DNA from: Hydractinia symbiolongicarpus
Taxonomy: Eukaryota > Cnidaria > Hydrozoa > Anthoathecata > Hydractiniidae
Direction: 5' to 3'
Assembly (NCBI RefSeq): GCF_029227915.1
Contig: NC_079876.1
Location: 10,046,001 to 10,110,000, forward strand
DNA length: 64,000 nt
In this document: one piece after another, positions 13,671-25,262 of the stretch
Position numbering within the stretch: position 1 is the stretch's first letter
How the letters are laid out: each line of letters begins with the position of its first letter
Translations under genes and position numbers: made by a program
Notes under the pieces: model-generated
What the model saw: the letters and a program-made list of their open reading frames with translations, nothing else
Told to the model about the DNA's origin: nothing
The model's database searches: none

Positions 13671-16665
13671 TTATTTTTTGGAGTCCAATTTTCTCACTTA
13701 TCATACTTATTAGGTCACAGTCAAAAGTTAGTTCAATTAAGTCCTAGAGTCAATCGTTTCATTGTTAAAAGCGATGCAATCTAGTAATATGAAAAAAATA
13801 TCTCTAAATACATGTTGGTACGAATATGTGACCCAACCGTTGTAACTCAAACGGACTGACACCGTTAGAGAGTCAATGAAATGTAGTTTTTGAAACTGTC
13901 GCCATTACTTCAGCGCGCGATAACGGCTAGGATTGGTCCCACAGTAAGAAATGACTCATTAATCTAAATTTTTAACAGAAGCGCTACCACAGCGCCCAGT
14001 GTAAACGCTCAGTTCCGGCAATCATGTCAAATTAAGAAGAATGTTATTTCTTGGAGTCCAATTTTCTCATTTATCACATTTATCAGGTCACAGTCCAAAG
14101 TTAGTTCAGTTAAGTCCCACAGTCAATCGTTTCACTGTTAAAAGCGATGCAACCTAGTAATATCAGATAAATATCGCTAAATACATGTTGGTACGAGTAT
14201 GTGACCCAACTGTTGTAACTCAAACGGACTGACACCGTTAGAGAGTCAATGAAATTTAGTTTTTGAAACTGTCGCTATTTCTTCAGCGCGCGATAACGGC
14301 TAGGATTGGTCCCACAGTAAAGAATGACTTATTTATCTAAATTTTTAAATGAAGCGCTACCAAAGCGTCCAGTGTAATCGCTGAGTTCCGGCAACCCAGT
14401 CAAATTAAGAAGAATGTTATTTCTTGGAGTCCAATTGTCTCATTTATCACATTTATCAGGTCACAGTCCAAATGTTAGTTCAATTAAGTCCCACAGTGAT
14501 TCGTTTCATTGTTAAAAGCGATGCAACCTAGTAATATCAAAAAAAATATCGCTAAATACATGTTGGTACGAACATGTGACCCAACCGTTGTAACTCAAAC
14601 GGACTGACACCGTTAGAAAGTCAATGAAATGTAGTTTTTGAAACTGTCGCTATTTCTTCAGCGCGCGATAACGGCTAGGATTGGTCCCACAGTAAAAAAT
14701 GAATTATTAATCTAAATTTTTAAATGAAGTGCTACCACAGCGCCCAGTGTAATCGCTGAGTTCCGGCAACCCAGTCAAATTAAGAAAATGTTATTTCTTG
14801 GAATCCAATTGTCTCATTTATCACATTTATCAGGTCACAGTCCAAATGTTAGTTCAATTAAGTCCCACAGTGATTCGTTTCATTGTTAAAAGCGATGCAA
14901 CCTAGTAATATCAAAAAAAATATCGCTAAATATATGTTGGTACGAACATGTGACCCAACCGTTGTAACTCAAACGGACTGACACCGTTACAAAGTCAATG
15001 AAATATAGTTTTTGAAACTGTCGCTATTTCTTCAGCGCGCGATAACGGCTAGGATTGGTCCCACAGTAAAAAATGAATTATTAATCTAAATTTTTAAATG
15101 AAGTGCTACCACATCGCCCAGTGTAATCGCTGAGTTCCGGCAATCATGTCAAATTGAGAAGAATGTTATTTCTTGCAGTTCAATTTTCTCATTTATCACA
15201 ATTATTAGGTCACAGCCCAAATTTTGTTCAAATAAGTCCCACAGTCAATCGTTTCAATGTTAAAAGCGATGCAACCTAATAACATCAAACAAAATATCGC
15301 TAAATACATGTTGGTACGAATTTGTGACCCAACCGTTGTAACTCAAACGGACTGACACCGTTAGAGAGTTAATGAAATGTAGTTTTTGAAACTGTCGCCA
15401 TTACTTCAGCGCGCGATAACGGCTAGGATTGGTCCCACAGTAAGAAATGACTCATTAATCTAAATTTTTAACAGAAGCGCTACCACAGCGCCCAGTGTAA
15501 ACGCTGAGTTCCGGCAATCATGTCAAATTAAGAAGAATGTTTTTTCTTGGAGTCCAATTTTCTCATTTATCACATTTATCAGGTCACAGTCCAAAGTTAG
15601 TTCAGTTAAGTCCCACAGTCAATCGTTTCACTGTTAAAAGCGATGCAACCTAGTAATATCAGATAAATATCGCTAAATACATGTTGGTACGAATATGTGA
15701 CCCAACCGTTGTAACTAAAACGGACTGACACAGCTACAAAGTCAATGAAATGTAGTTTTTGAAACTATCGCTATTTCTTCAGCACGTGATAACGGCTAGG
15801 ATTGGTCCCCCAGAAAAAAAAAGACTTATTAATCTAAATTTTTAAATGAAGCGTTACCACAGCGCACAGTGTAATCGCTGAGTTCCGGCAATCATGTCAA
15901 ATTAAGAAGAATGTTATTTCTTGGAGTCCAATTTTTTTCATTTATCACATTTATCAGGTCACAGTTTAAAGTTAGTTCAATTAAGTCCCACAGTCAATCG
16001 TTTCACTGTTAAAAGCGATGCAACCTAGTAATATCAGATAAATATCGCTAAATACATGTTGGTACGAATATGTGACCCAACCGTTGTAACTCAAACGGAC
16101 TGACACCGTTAGAAAATCAATGAAATGTAGTTTTTGAAACTGTCTCTATTACTTCAGCGCGCGATAACGGCTAGGGTTGGTCCCACAGTAAGAAATGACT
16201 CATTAATCTAAATTTTTGACAGATGTGCTACCACAGCGCCCAGTGTAAACGCTGAGTTCCGGCAATCATGTGAAATTAAGAAGACTGTTATTTCTTGGAG
16301 TCCAATTTTCTCATTTATCACATTTATCAGGTCACAGTCCAAAGTTAGTTCAGTTAAGTCCCACAGTCAATCGTTTCACTGTTAAAAGCGATGCAACCTA
16401 GTAATATCAGATAAATATCGCTAAATACATGTTCGTACGAATATGTGACCCAACCGTCGTAACTCAAACGGACTGACACCGCTACAAAGTCAATGAAATG
16501 TAGTTTTTGAAACTATCGCTATTTCTTCAGCACGTGATAACGGCTAAGATTGGTCCCACAGTAAGAAATGACTTATTTCTCTAAATTTTTAAATGAAGCG
16601 CTACCACAGCGCCCAGTATAATCGCTGAGTTCCGGCAATCACGTCAAATTAAGAAGAATGTTATT
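13671..16665. repeat. 8-unit HOR of 2,990 bp, copy 2 (apparently identical)
   Basis: Every line I compared with copy 1 at an offset of 2,990 agreed base for base, including one-off marks: gtcctagagt at 13,741, aacatgtgac at 14,571, cttgcagttc near 15,172, gaatgttttttcttgg near 15,535, the odd tggtcccccagaaaaaaaaag near 15,805 and aagactgtta near 16,281. Copy 2 ends where ttatttcttggagttc at 16,671 departs from ttattttttggagtcc at 13,671. Such identity, when neighbouring units differ at many sites, means a very recent duplication or an assembly artefact. I did not compare all 2,990 positions. Confidence 0.92.
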
Positions 16666-17550
16666 TCTTGGAGTTCAATTGTCTCATTTATCATATTTAT
16701 CAGGTCGCATTCCAGAGTTTGTTCAATTAAGTCCCACAGTCAATCGTTTCATTGTTAAAAGCGATTCAACCTAGTAATATCGGAAAAATATCGCAAAATA
16801 CATGTTGGTACGAATAGGTGACCCAACCGTTGTAACTCAAATGGGCTGACACCGTTAGAAAGTCAATGAAATGTAGTTTTTGAAACTGTCGCTATTTCTT
16901 CAGCGCGCGATAACGGCTAGGATTGGTCCCCCAGGAAAAAATGACTTATTAATCTAAATTTTTAAATGAAGCGTTACCACAGCGCGCAGTGTAATCGCTG
17001 AGTTCCGGCAATCATGTCAAATTAAGAAGAATGTTATTTCTTGGAGTCCAATTTTTTTCATTTATCACATTTATCAGGTCACAGTTCAAAGTTAGTTCAA
17101 TTAAGTCCCACAGTCAATCGTTTCTCTGTTAAAAGCGATGCAACCTAGTAATATCAGATAAATATCGCTAAATACATGTTGGTACGAATATGTGACCCAA
17201 CTGTTGTAACTCAAACGGACTGACACCGCTACAAAGTCAATGAAAGGTAATTTTTAAAACTATTGCTATTTCTTCAGCGCGCGATAACGGATACGATTGG
17301 TCCCACAGTAAAGAATGACTTATTTATCTAAATTTTTAAATGAAGCGCTACCACAGCGTCCAGTGTAATCGCTAAGTTCCGGCAACCCGGTCAAATTAAG
17401 AAGAATGTTATTTCTTGGAGTCCAATTCTCTCATTTATCACATTTATCAGGTCACAGTCCAAATGTTAGTTCAATTAAGTCCCACAGTGATTTGTTTCAT
17501 TATTAAAAGCGCTGCAACCTAGTAATATCAAAAAAAATATCGCTAAATAC
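16666..17550. repeat. Satellite units between HOR blocks
   Basis: About two and a half units. The first carries the type-D marks ggtcgcattccagagtttg and atcggaaaaatatcg. The next carries the type-B marks cccccaggaaaaaatgac and gcgttaccacagcgcgcag. The last is type A (taaagaatgacttatttatc, agcgtccag). The order D-B-A is the same as in the 4-unit repeat near 44 kb, so this looks like a fragment of the same ancestral HOR. Confidence 0.8.
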
Positions 17551-18925
17551 ATGTTGGTACGAATATGTGACCCAACCGTTGTAACTCAAACGGACTGCCA
17601 CCGTTAGAAAATCAATGAAATGTAGTTTTTGAAACTGTCGCCATTACTTCAGCGCGCGATAACGGCTAGGATTGGTCCCACAGTAAGAAATGACTCATTA
17701 ATCTAAATTTTTGACAGATGTGCTACCACAGCGCCCAGTGTAAACGCTGAGTTTCGGCAATCATGTGAAATTAAGAAGAATGTTATTTCTTGGAGTCCAA
17801 TTTTCTCATTTATCACATTTATCAGGTCACAGTCCAAAGTTAGTTCAGTTAAGTCCCACAGTCAATCGTTTCACTGTTAAAAGCGATGCAACCTAGTAAT
17901 ATCAGATAAATGTCGCTAAATACATGTTGGTACGAATATGTGACCCAACCGTTGTAACTCAAACGGACTGACACCGTTAGAAAATCAATGAAATGTAGTT
18001 TTTGAAACTGTCGCCATTACTTCAGCGCGCGATAACGGCTAGGATTGGTCCCACAGTAAGAAATGACTCATTAATCTAAATTTTTGACAGATGTGCTACC
18101 ACAGCGCCCAGTGTAAACGCTGAGTTCCGGCAATCATGTCAAATTAAGAAGAATGTTATTTCTTGGAGTCCAATTTTCTCATTTATCACATTTATCAGGT
18201 CACAGTCCAAAGTTAGTTCAGTTAAGTCCCACAGTCAATCGTTTCACTGTTAAAAGCGATGCAACCTAGTAATATCAGATAAATGTCGCTAAATACATGT
18301 TGGTACGAATATGTGACCCAACCGTTGTAACTCAAACGGACTGACACCGTTAGAAAATCAATGAAATGTAGTTTTTGAAACTGTCGCCATTACTTCAGCG
18401 CGCGATAACGGCTAGGATTGGTCCCACAGTAAGAAATGACTCATTAATCTAAATTTTTGACAGATGTGCTACCACAGCGCCCAGTGTAAACGCTGAGTTC
18501 CGGCAATCATGTCAAATTAAGAAGAATGTTATTTCTTGGAGTCCAATTTTCTCATTTATCACATTTATCAGGTCACAGTCCAAAGTTAGTTCAGTTAAGT
18601 CCCACAGTCAATCGTTTCACTGTTAAAAGCGATGCAACCTAGTAATATCAGATAAATGTCGCTAAATACATGTTGGTACGAATATGTGACCCAACCGTTG
18701 TAACTCAAACGGACTGACACCGTTAGAAAATCAATGAAATGTAGTTTTTGAAACTGTCGCCATTACTTCAGCGCGCGATAACGGCTAGGATTGGTCCCAC
18801 AGTAAGAAATGACTCATTAATCTAAATTTTTGATAGATGTGCTACCACAGCGCCCAGTGTAAACGCTGAGTTCCGGCAATCATGTCAAATTAAGAAGAAT
18901 GTTATTTCTTGGAGTCCAATTTTCT
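17551..18925. repeat. Single type-C unit amplified at exactly 373 bp
   Basis: Near-identical type-C units follow one another. The word ttgacagatgtgc (once ttgatagatgtgc) occurs at 17,711, 18,084, 18,457 and 18,830, always 373 apart. A private variant of the normally constant aaatatcgctaaatac, here aaatgtcgctaaatac, is shared at about 17,909, 18,282 and 18,655, which ties the copies to one recent founder. Two small differences between copies are gagtttcggc against gagttccggc and catgtgaaat against catgtcaaat. The last unit diverges after about 18,925, where cacacttattaggtcacagc begins. Confidence 0.92.
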
Positions 18926-19779
18926 CATTTATCACACTTATTAGGTCACAGCCCTAAGTTAGTTTATTAAGTCCCACAGTCAATCGTTTCAATGTTAAAA
19001 GCGATGCAACCTAGTAACATCAAACAAAATATCGCTAAATACATGTTGGTACGAATATGTGACCCAACCGTTGTAACTCAAACGGACTGACACCGTTAAA
19101 GAGTCAATGAAATTTAGTTTTTGAAACTGTCGCCATTACTTCAGCGCGCAATAACGGCTAGGATTGGTCCCACAGTAAGAAATGACTCATTAATCTAAAC
19201 TTTTAACAGAAGCGCTACCACAGCGCCCAGTGTAAACGCTGAGTTCCGGCAATCATGTCAATTTAAGAAGAATGTTATTTCTTGGAGTCCAATTTTCTCA
19301 TTTATCACATTTATCAGGTCACAGAACACAGTAAATTCAGTTAAGTCCCACAGTCAATCGTTTCACTGTTAAAAGCGATGCAACCTAGTAATATCAGATA
19401 AATATCGCTAAATACATGTTGGTACGAATATGTGACCCAACCGTTGTAACTCAAACGGACTGACACCGCTACAAAGTCAATGAAATGTAGTTTTTGAAAC
19501 TATCGCTATTTCTTCAGCACGTGATAACGGCTAGGATTGGTCCCACAGTAAGAAATGACTTATTTCTCTAAATTTTTAAATGAAGTGCTACCACAGCGCC
19601 CAGTATAATCGCTGAGTTCCGGCAATCACGTCAAATAAAGAAGAATGTTATTTCTTGGAGTTCAATTGTTTCATTTATCATATTTATCAGGTTGCAGTCC
19701 AAAGTTAGTTCAATTAAGTCCCACAGTCAATCGTTTCATTGTTAAAAGCGATGCAACCTAGTAATATTAAAAAATATCG
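18926..19779. repeat. Satellite units between HOR blocks
   Basis: About two units. The first has an E-like front (cacacttattaggtcac, atcaaacaaaatatcg) and a C-like continuation (gactcattaatc, gtaaacgctgag). The second is type D, with CACGTG at 19,518, ttatttctctaaa and cagtataatcg. No long-period copy of this exact stretch was recognised. Confidence 0.75.
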
Positions 19780-22396
19780 CTAAATACATGTTGGTACGAA
19801 TATGTGACCCAACCGTTGTAACTAAAACGGACTGACACGGTTAGAATGTCAATGAAATGTAGTTTTTGAAACTGTCGCTATTTCTTCAGCGCGCGATAAC
19901 GGCTAGGATTGGTTCCACAATAAAAAATGACTTATTAATCTAAAATTTTAAATGAAGCGCTACCACAGCGCCCAGTGTAATCGCTGAGTTCCGGCAATCA
20001 TGTCAAATAAAGAAGAATGTTATTTCTTGGAGTTCAATTTTCTCACTTATCACACTTATTAGGTCACAAGCAAAAGTTAGTTCAATTAAGTCCCACAGTC
20101 AATCGTTTCATTGTTAAAAGCGATGGAACCTAGTAATATCAAAAAAAATATCGCTAACTACATGTTGGCACGAATATGTGACCCAACCGTTGTAACTTAA
20201 ACGGACTGACACCGTTAGAAAGGCAATGAAATGTAGTTTTTGAAACTGTCGCTATTTCTTCAGCGCGCGATAACGGCTAGGATTGGTCCCACAGTAAAGA
20301 ATGACTTATTTATCTAAATTTTTAAATGAAGCGCTACCACAGCGTCCAGTGTAATCGCTGAGTTCCGTCAATCCCGTCAAATTAGGAAGAATGTTATTTC
20401 TTGGAGTACAATTGTCTCATTTATCACATTTGTCAGGTCACAGTCCAAATGTTAGTTCAATTAAGTCCCACAGTCAATCGTTTCACTGTTAAAAGCGATG
20501 CAACCTAGTATTATCAGAGAAATATCGCAAAATACATGTTGGTACGAATATGTGACCCAACCGTTGTAACTCAAACGGACTGACACCGCTACAAAGTCAA
20601 TGAAAGGTAATTTTTAAAACTATCGCTATTTCTTCAGCGCGCGATAACGGATAGGATTGGTCCCACAGTAAAGAATGAATTATTTATCTAAATTTTTAAA
20701 TGAAGCGCTACCACAACGTCCAGTGTAATCGCTAAGTTCCGGCAACCCCGTGAAATTAAGAAGAATGTTATTTCTTGGAGTCCAATTGTCTCATTTATCA
20801 CATTTATCAGGTCACAGTGCTAATGTTAGTTCAATTAAGTCCCACAGTGATTTGTTTCATTGTTAAAATTGCTGCAACCTAGTAATATCAAAAAAAATAT
20901 CGCTAAACACATGTTGGAACGAATATGTGACCCAACGTTGTAACTCAAACGGACTGACACCGTTAGAAAATAAATGATATGTAGTTTTTGAAACTTTCGC
21001 CATTACTTCTGCGCGCGATAACGGATAAGATTGGTCCCACAATAAGAAATGACTCATTAATCTAAATTTTTGACAGATGTGCTACCACAGCGCCCAGTAT
21101 AATCGCTGAGTTCCGGCAATCACGTCAAATTAAGAAGAATGTTATTTCTTGGAGTTCAATTGTCTCATTTATCATATTTATCAGGTCGCATTCCAAAGTT
21201 TGTTCAATTAAGTCCCACAGTCAATCGTTTCATTGTTAAAAGCGATTCAACCTAGTAATATCGGAAAAATATCGCTAAATACATGTTGGTACGAATAGGT
21301 GACCCAACCGTTGTAACTCAAACGGACTGACACCGTTAGAGAGTCAATGAAATGTAGTTTTTGAAACTGTCGCTATTTCTTCAGCACGCGATAACGGCTA
21401 GGATTGGTCCCCCAGGAAAAAATGACTTATTAATCTAAATTTTTAAATAAAGCGTTACCACAGCGCGCAGTGTAATCGCTGAGTTCCGGCAATCATGTCA
21501 AATTAAGAAGAATGTTATTTCTTGGAGTCCAATTTTTTTCATTTATCACATTTATCAGGTCACAGTTCAAAGTTAGTTCAATTAAGTCCCAGAGTCAATC
21601 GTTTCACTGTTAAAAGCGATGCAACCTAGTAATATCAGATAAATATCGCTAAATACATGTTAGTACGAATATGTGACCCAACCGTTGTAACTCAAACGGA
21701 CTGACACCGCTACAAAGTCAATGAAAAGTAGTTTTTAAAACTATCGCTATTTCTTCAGCGCGCGATAACGGATAGGATTGGTCCCACCGTAAAGAATGAC
21801 TTATTTATCTAAATTTTTAAATGAAGCGCTACCACAGCGTCCAGTGTAATCGCTGAGTTCCGGCAACCCCGTCAAATTAAGAAGAATGTTATTTCTTGGA
21901 GTTCAATTGTCTCATTTATCACATTTATCAGGTCACAGTCCAAATGTTAGTTCAATTAAGTCCCACAGTGATTCGTTTCATTGTTAAAAGCGATGCAACC
22001 TAGTAATATCAAAAAAAATATCGCTAAATACATGTTGGTACGAATATGTGACCCAACCGTTGTAACTCAAACGGACTGACACCGTTAGAAAGTCAATGAA
22101 ATGTAGTTTTTGAAACTGTCGCTATTTCTTCAGCGCGCGATAACGGCTAGGATTGGTCCCACAGTAAGAAATGACTCATTAATCTAAATTTTTAACAGAA
22201 GCGCTACCACAGCGCCCAGTGTAAACGCTGAGTTCCGGCAATCATGTCAAATTAAGAAGAATGTTATTTCTTGGAGTCCAATTTTCTCATTTATCACATT
22301 TATCAGGTCACAGTCCAAAGTTAGTTCAGTTAAGTCCCACAGTCAATCGTTTCACTGTTAAAAGCGATGCAACCTAGTAATATCAGATAAATATCG
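19780..22396. repeat. 7-unit HOR of 2,617 bp, copy 1
   Basis: Seven units that recur immediately downstream at an offset of 2,617. Shared private marks are actaaaacggactgacacgg (19,821 and 22,438), gttggcacgaatatgtg (about 20,165 and 22,782), cgttagaaaataaatgatat (20,961 and 23,578) and taaataaagcgttacc (21,444 and 24,061). The upstream limit is where atattaaaaaatatcgc is replaced by atcagataaatatcgc in the second copy. An apparent frame of 64 codons on the reverse strand at 20,863-21,057 is not a gene. Confidence 0.88.
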
Positions 22397-25055
22397 CTAA
22401 ATACATGTTGGTACGAATATGTGACCCAACCGTTGTAACTAAAACGGACTGACACGGTTAGAATGTCAATGAAATGTAGTTTTTGAAACTGTCGCTATTT
22501 CTTCAGCGCGCGATAATGGCTAGGATTGGTTCCACAATAAAAAATGACTTATTAATCTAAAATTTTATATGAAGCGCTACCACAGCGCCCAGTGTAATCG
22601 CTGAGTTCCAGCAATCATGTCAAATAAAGAAGAATGTTATTTCTTGGAGTTCAATTTTCTCACTTATCACACTTATTAGGTCACAAGCAAAAGTTAGTTC
22701 AATTAAGTCCCACAGTCAATCGTTTCATTGTTAAAAGCGATGGAACCTAGTAATATCAAAAAAAATATCGCTAACTACATGTTGGCACGAATATGTGACC
22801 CAACCGTTGTAACTTAAACGGACTGACACCGTTAGAAAGGCGATGAAATGTAGTTTTTGAAACTGTCGCCATTTCTTCAGCGCGCGATAACGGCTAGGAT
22901 TGGTCCCACAGTAAAGAATGACTTATTTATCTAAATTTTTAAATGAAGTGCTACCACAGCGTCCAGTGTAATCGCTGAGTTCCGTCAATCCCGTCAAATT
23001 AGGAAGAATGTTATTTCTTGGAGTGCAATTGTCTCATTTATCACATTTATCAGGTCACAGTCCAAATGTTAGTTCAATTAAGTCCCACAGTCAATCGTTT
23101 CACTGTTAAAAGCGATGCAACCTAGTATTATCAGATAAATATCGCAAAATACATGTTGGTACGAATATGTGACCCAACCGTTGTAACTCAAACGGACTGA
23201 CACCGCTACAAAGTCAATGAAAGGTAATTTTTAAAACTATCGCTATTTCTTCAGCGCGCGATAACGGATAGGATTGGTCCCACAGTAAAGAATGAATTAT
23301 TTATCTAAATTTTTAAATGAAGCGCTACCACAACGTCCAGTGTAATCGCTAAGTTCCGGCAACCCCGTGAAATTAAGAAGAATGTTATTTCTTGGAGTCC
23401 AATTGTCTCATTTATCACATTTATCAGGTCACAGTCCTAATGTTAGTTCAATTAAGTCCCACAGTGATTTGTTTCATTGTTAAAAGCGCTGCAACCTAGT
23501 AATATCAAAAAAATATCGCTAAACACATGTTGGAACGAATATGTGACCCAACCGTTGTAACTCAAACGGACTGACACCGTTAGAAAATAAATGATATGTA
23601 GTTTTTGAAACTTTCGCCATTACTTCTGCGCGCGATAACGGCTAAGATTGGTCCCACAATAAGAAATGACTCATTAATCTAAATTTTTGACAGATGTGCT
23701 ACCACAGCGCCCAGTATAATCGCTGAGTTCCGGCAATCACGTCAAATTAAGAAGAATGTTATTTCTTGGAGTTCAATTGTCTCATTTATCATATTTATCA
23801 GGTCGCATTCCAAAGTTTGTTCAATTAAGTCCCACAGTCAATCGTTTCATTGTTAAAAGCGATTCAACCTAGTAATATCAGAAAAATATCGCTAAATACA
23901 TGTTGGTACGAATAGGTGACCCAACCGTTGTAACTCAAACGGACTGACACCGTTAGAGAGTCAATGAAATGTAGTTTTTGAAACTGTGGCTATTTCTTCA
24001 GCACGCGATAACGGCTAGGATTGGTCCCCCAGGAAAAAATGACTTATTAATCTAAATTTTTAAATAAAGCGTTACCACAGCGCGCAGTGTAATCGCTGAG
24101 TTCCGGCAATCATGTCAAATTAAGAAGAATGTTATTTCTTGGAGTCCAATTTTTTTCATTTATCACATTTATCAGGTCACAGTTCAAAGTTAGTTCAATT
24201 AAGTCCCACAGTCAATCGTTTCACTGTTAAAAGCGATGCAACCTAGTAATATCAGATAAATATCGCTAAATACATGTTAGTACGAATATGTGACCCAACC
24301 GTTGTAACTCGAACGGACTGACACCGCTACAAAGTCAATGAAAAGTAGTTTTTAAAACTATCGCTATTTCTTCAGCGCGCGATAACGGATAGGATTGGTC
24401 CCACCGTAAAGAATGACTTATTTATCTAAATTTTTAAATGAAGCGCTACCACAGCGTCCAGTGTAATCGCTGAGTTCCGGCAACCCCGTCAAATTAAGAA
24501 GAATGTTATTTCTTGGAGTCCAATTGTCTCATTTATCACATTTATCAGGTCACAGTCCAAATGTTAGTTCAATTAAGTCCCACAGTGATTCGTTTCATTG
24601 TTAAAAGCGATGCAACCTAGTAATATCAAAAAAAATATCGCTAAATACATGTTGGTACGAATATGTGACCCAACCGTTGTAACTCAAACGGACTGACACC
24701 GTTAGAAAGTCAATGAAATGTAGTTTTTGAAACTGTCGCTATTTCTTCAGCGCGCGATAACGGCTAGGATTGGTCCCACAGTAAGAAATGACTCATTAAT
24801 CTAAATTTTTAACAGAAGCGCTACCACAGCGCCCAGTGTAAACGCTGAGTTCCGGCAATCATGTCAAATTAAGAAGAATGTTATTTCTTGGAGTCCAATT
24901 TTCTCATTTATCACATTTATCAGGTCACAGTCCAAAGTTAGTTCAGTTAAGTCCCACAGTCAATCGTTTCACTGTTAAAAGCGATGCAACCTAGTAATAT
25001 CAGATAAATATCGCTAAATACATGTTGGTACGAATATGTGACCCAACCGTTGTAA
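22397..25055. repeat. 7-unit HOR of 2,617 bp, copy 2
   Basis: Second copy of the preceding block. It differs at scattered single positions, for example ggcgatgaaatg instead of ggcaatgaaatg, gataatggc instead of gataacggc, and ctgtggctattt instead of ctgtcgctattt. The match fades around 25,055, where aactcaaacggactgacacc replaces aactaaaacggactgacacgg. Divergence between copies is low but clearly not zero, so this duplication appears older than the 2,990-bp one. Confidence 0.87.
24818..24832. other. Inverted repeat GCGCT-ACCAC-AGCGC (example)
   Basis: Five-base G+C-rich arms around accac. Type-A units have AGCGT as the right arm, which leaves four pairs. Type-C units with gacagatgtgctacc break the left arm. 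The element sits just after the A+T-rich ctaaatttttaaatgaa stretch. Confidence 0.75.
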
Positions 25056-25064
25056 CTCAAACGG
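25047..25064. other. Inverted repeat CCGTT-gtaactca-AACGG (example)
   Basis: Five-base arms around eight bases. The left arm also lies in CAACCGTTG, itself an inverted repeat of CAAC/GTTG around one C. Both are kept in most units; variants such as accgttataac or actgttgtaac occur. Confidence 0.75.
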
Positions 25065-25093
25065 ACTGACACCGCTACAAAGTCAATGAAATG

Positions 25094-25108
25094 TAGTTTT
25101 TGAAACTA
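25094..25108. other. Inverted repeat TAGTTT-TTG-AAACTA (example)
   Basis: Six-base arms around a three-base centre. Units reading gtagtttttgaaactgtc keep five-base arms. B-type units reading tagtttttaaaacta have seven-base arms around a single T. The site is present in nearly every unit, so it recurs about every 373 bases. Confidence 0.8.
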
Positions 25109-25246
25109 TCGGTATTTCTTCATCACGTGATAACGGCTAGGATTGGTCCCACAGTAAGAAATGACTTATTTCTCTAAATTTTTAAATGAAGCGCTACCAC
25201 AGAGCCCAGTATAATCGCTGAGTTCCGGCAATCACGTCAAATTAAG

Positions 25247-25262
25247 AAGAATGTTATTTCTT
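25247..25262. other. Inverted repeat AAGAA-tgttat-TTCTT (example)
   Basis: Five-base arms around six bases, in the word aagaatgttatttcttgg. It is among the best conserved stretches in all unit types; exceptions are type B (agaaggttatttc), a few C units (agaatattatttc) and scattered single changes. Confidence 0.75.

Noticed and set aside
20863-21057. Open frame of 64 codons on the - strand
   Set aside because: Its homologous stretch in the second HOR copy (offset 2,617) has an indel, and no other unit keeps it.
25247-25262. Heat-shock element in aagaatgttatttctt
   Set aside because: GAA and TTC are present, but their spacing does not fit the 5-base phased nGAAn pattern.
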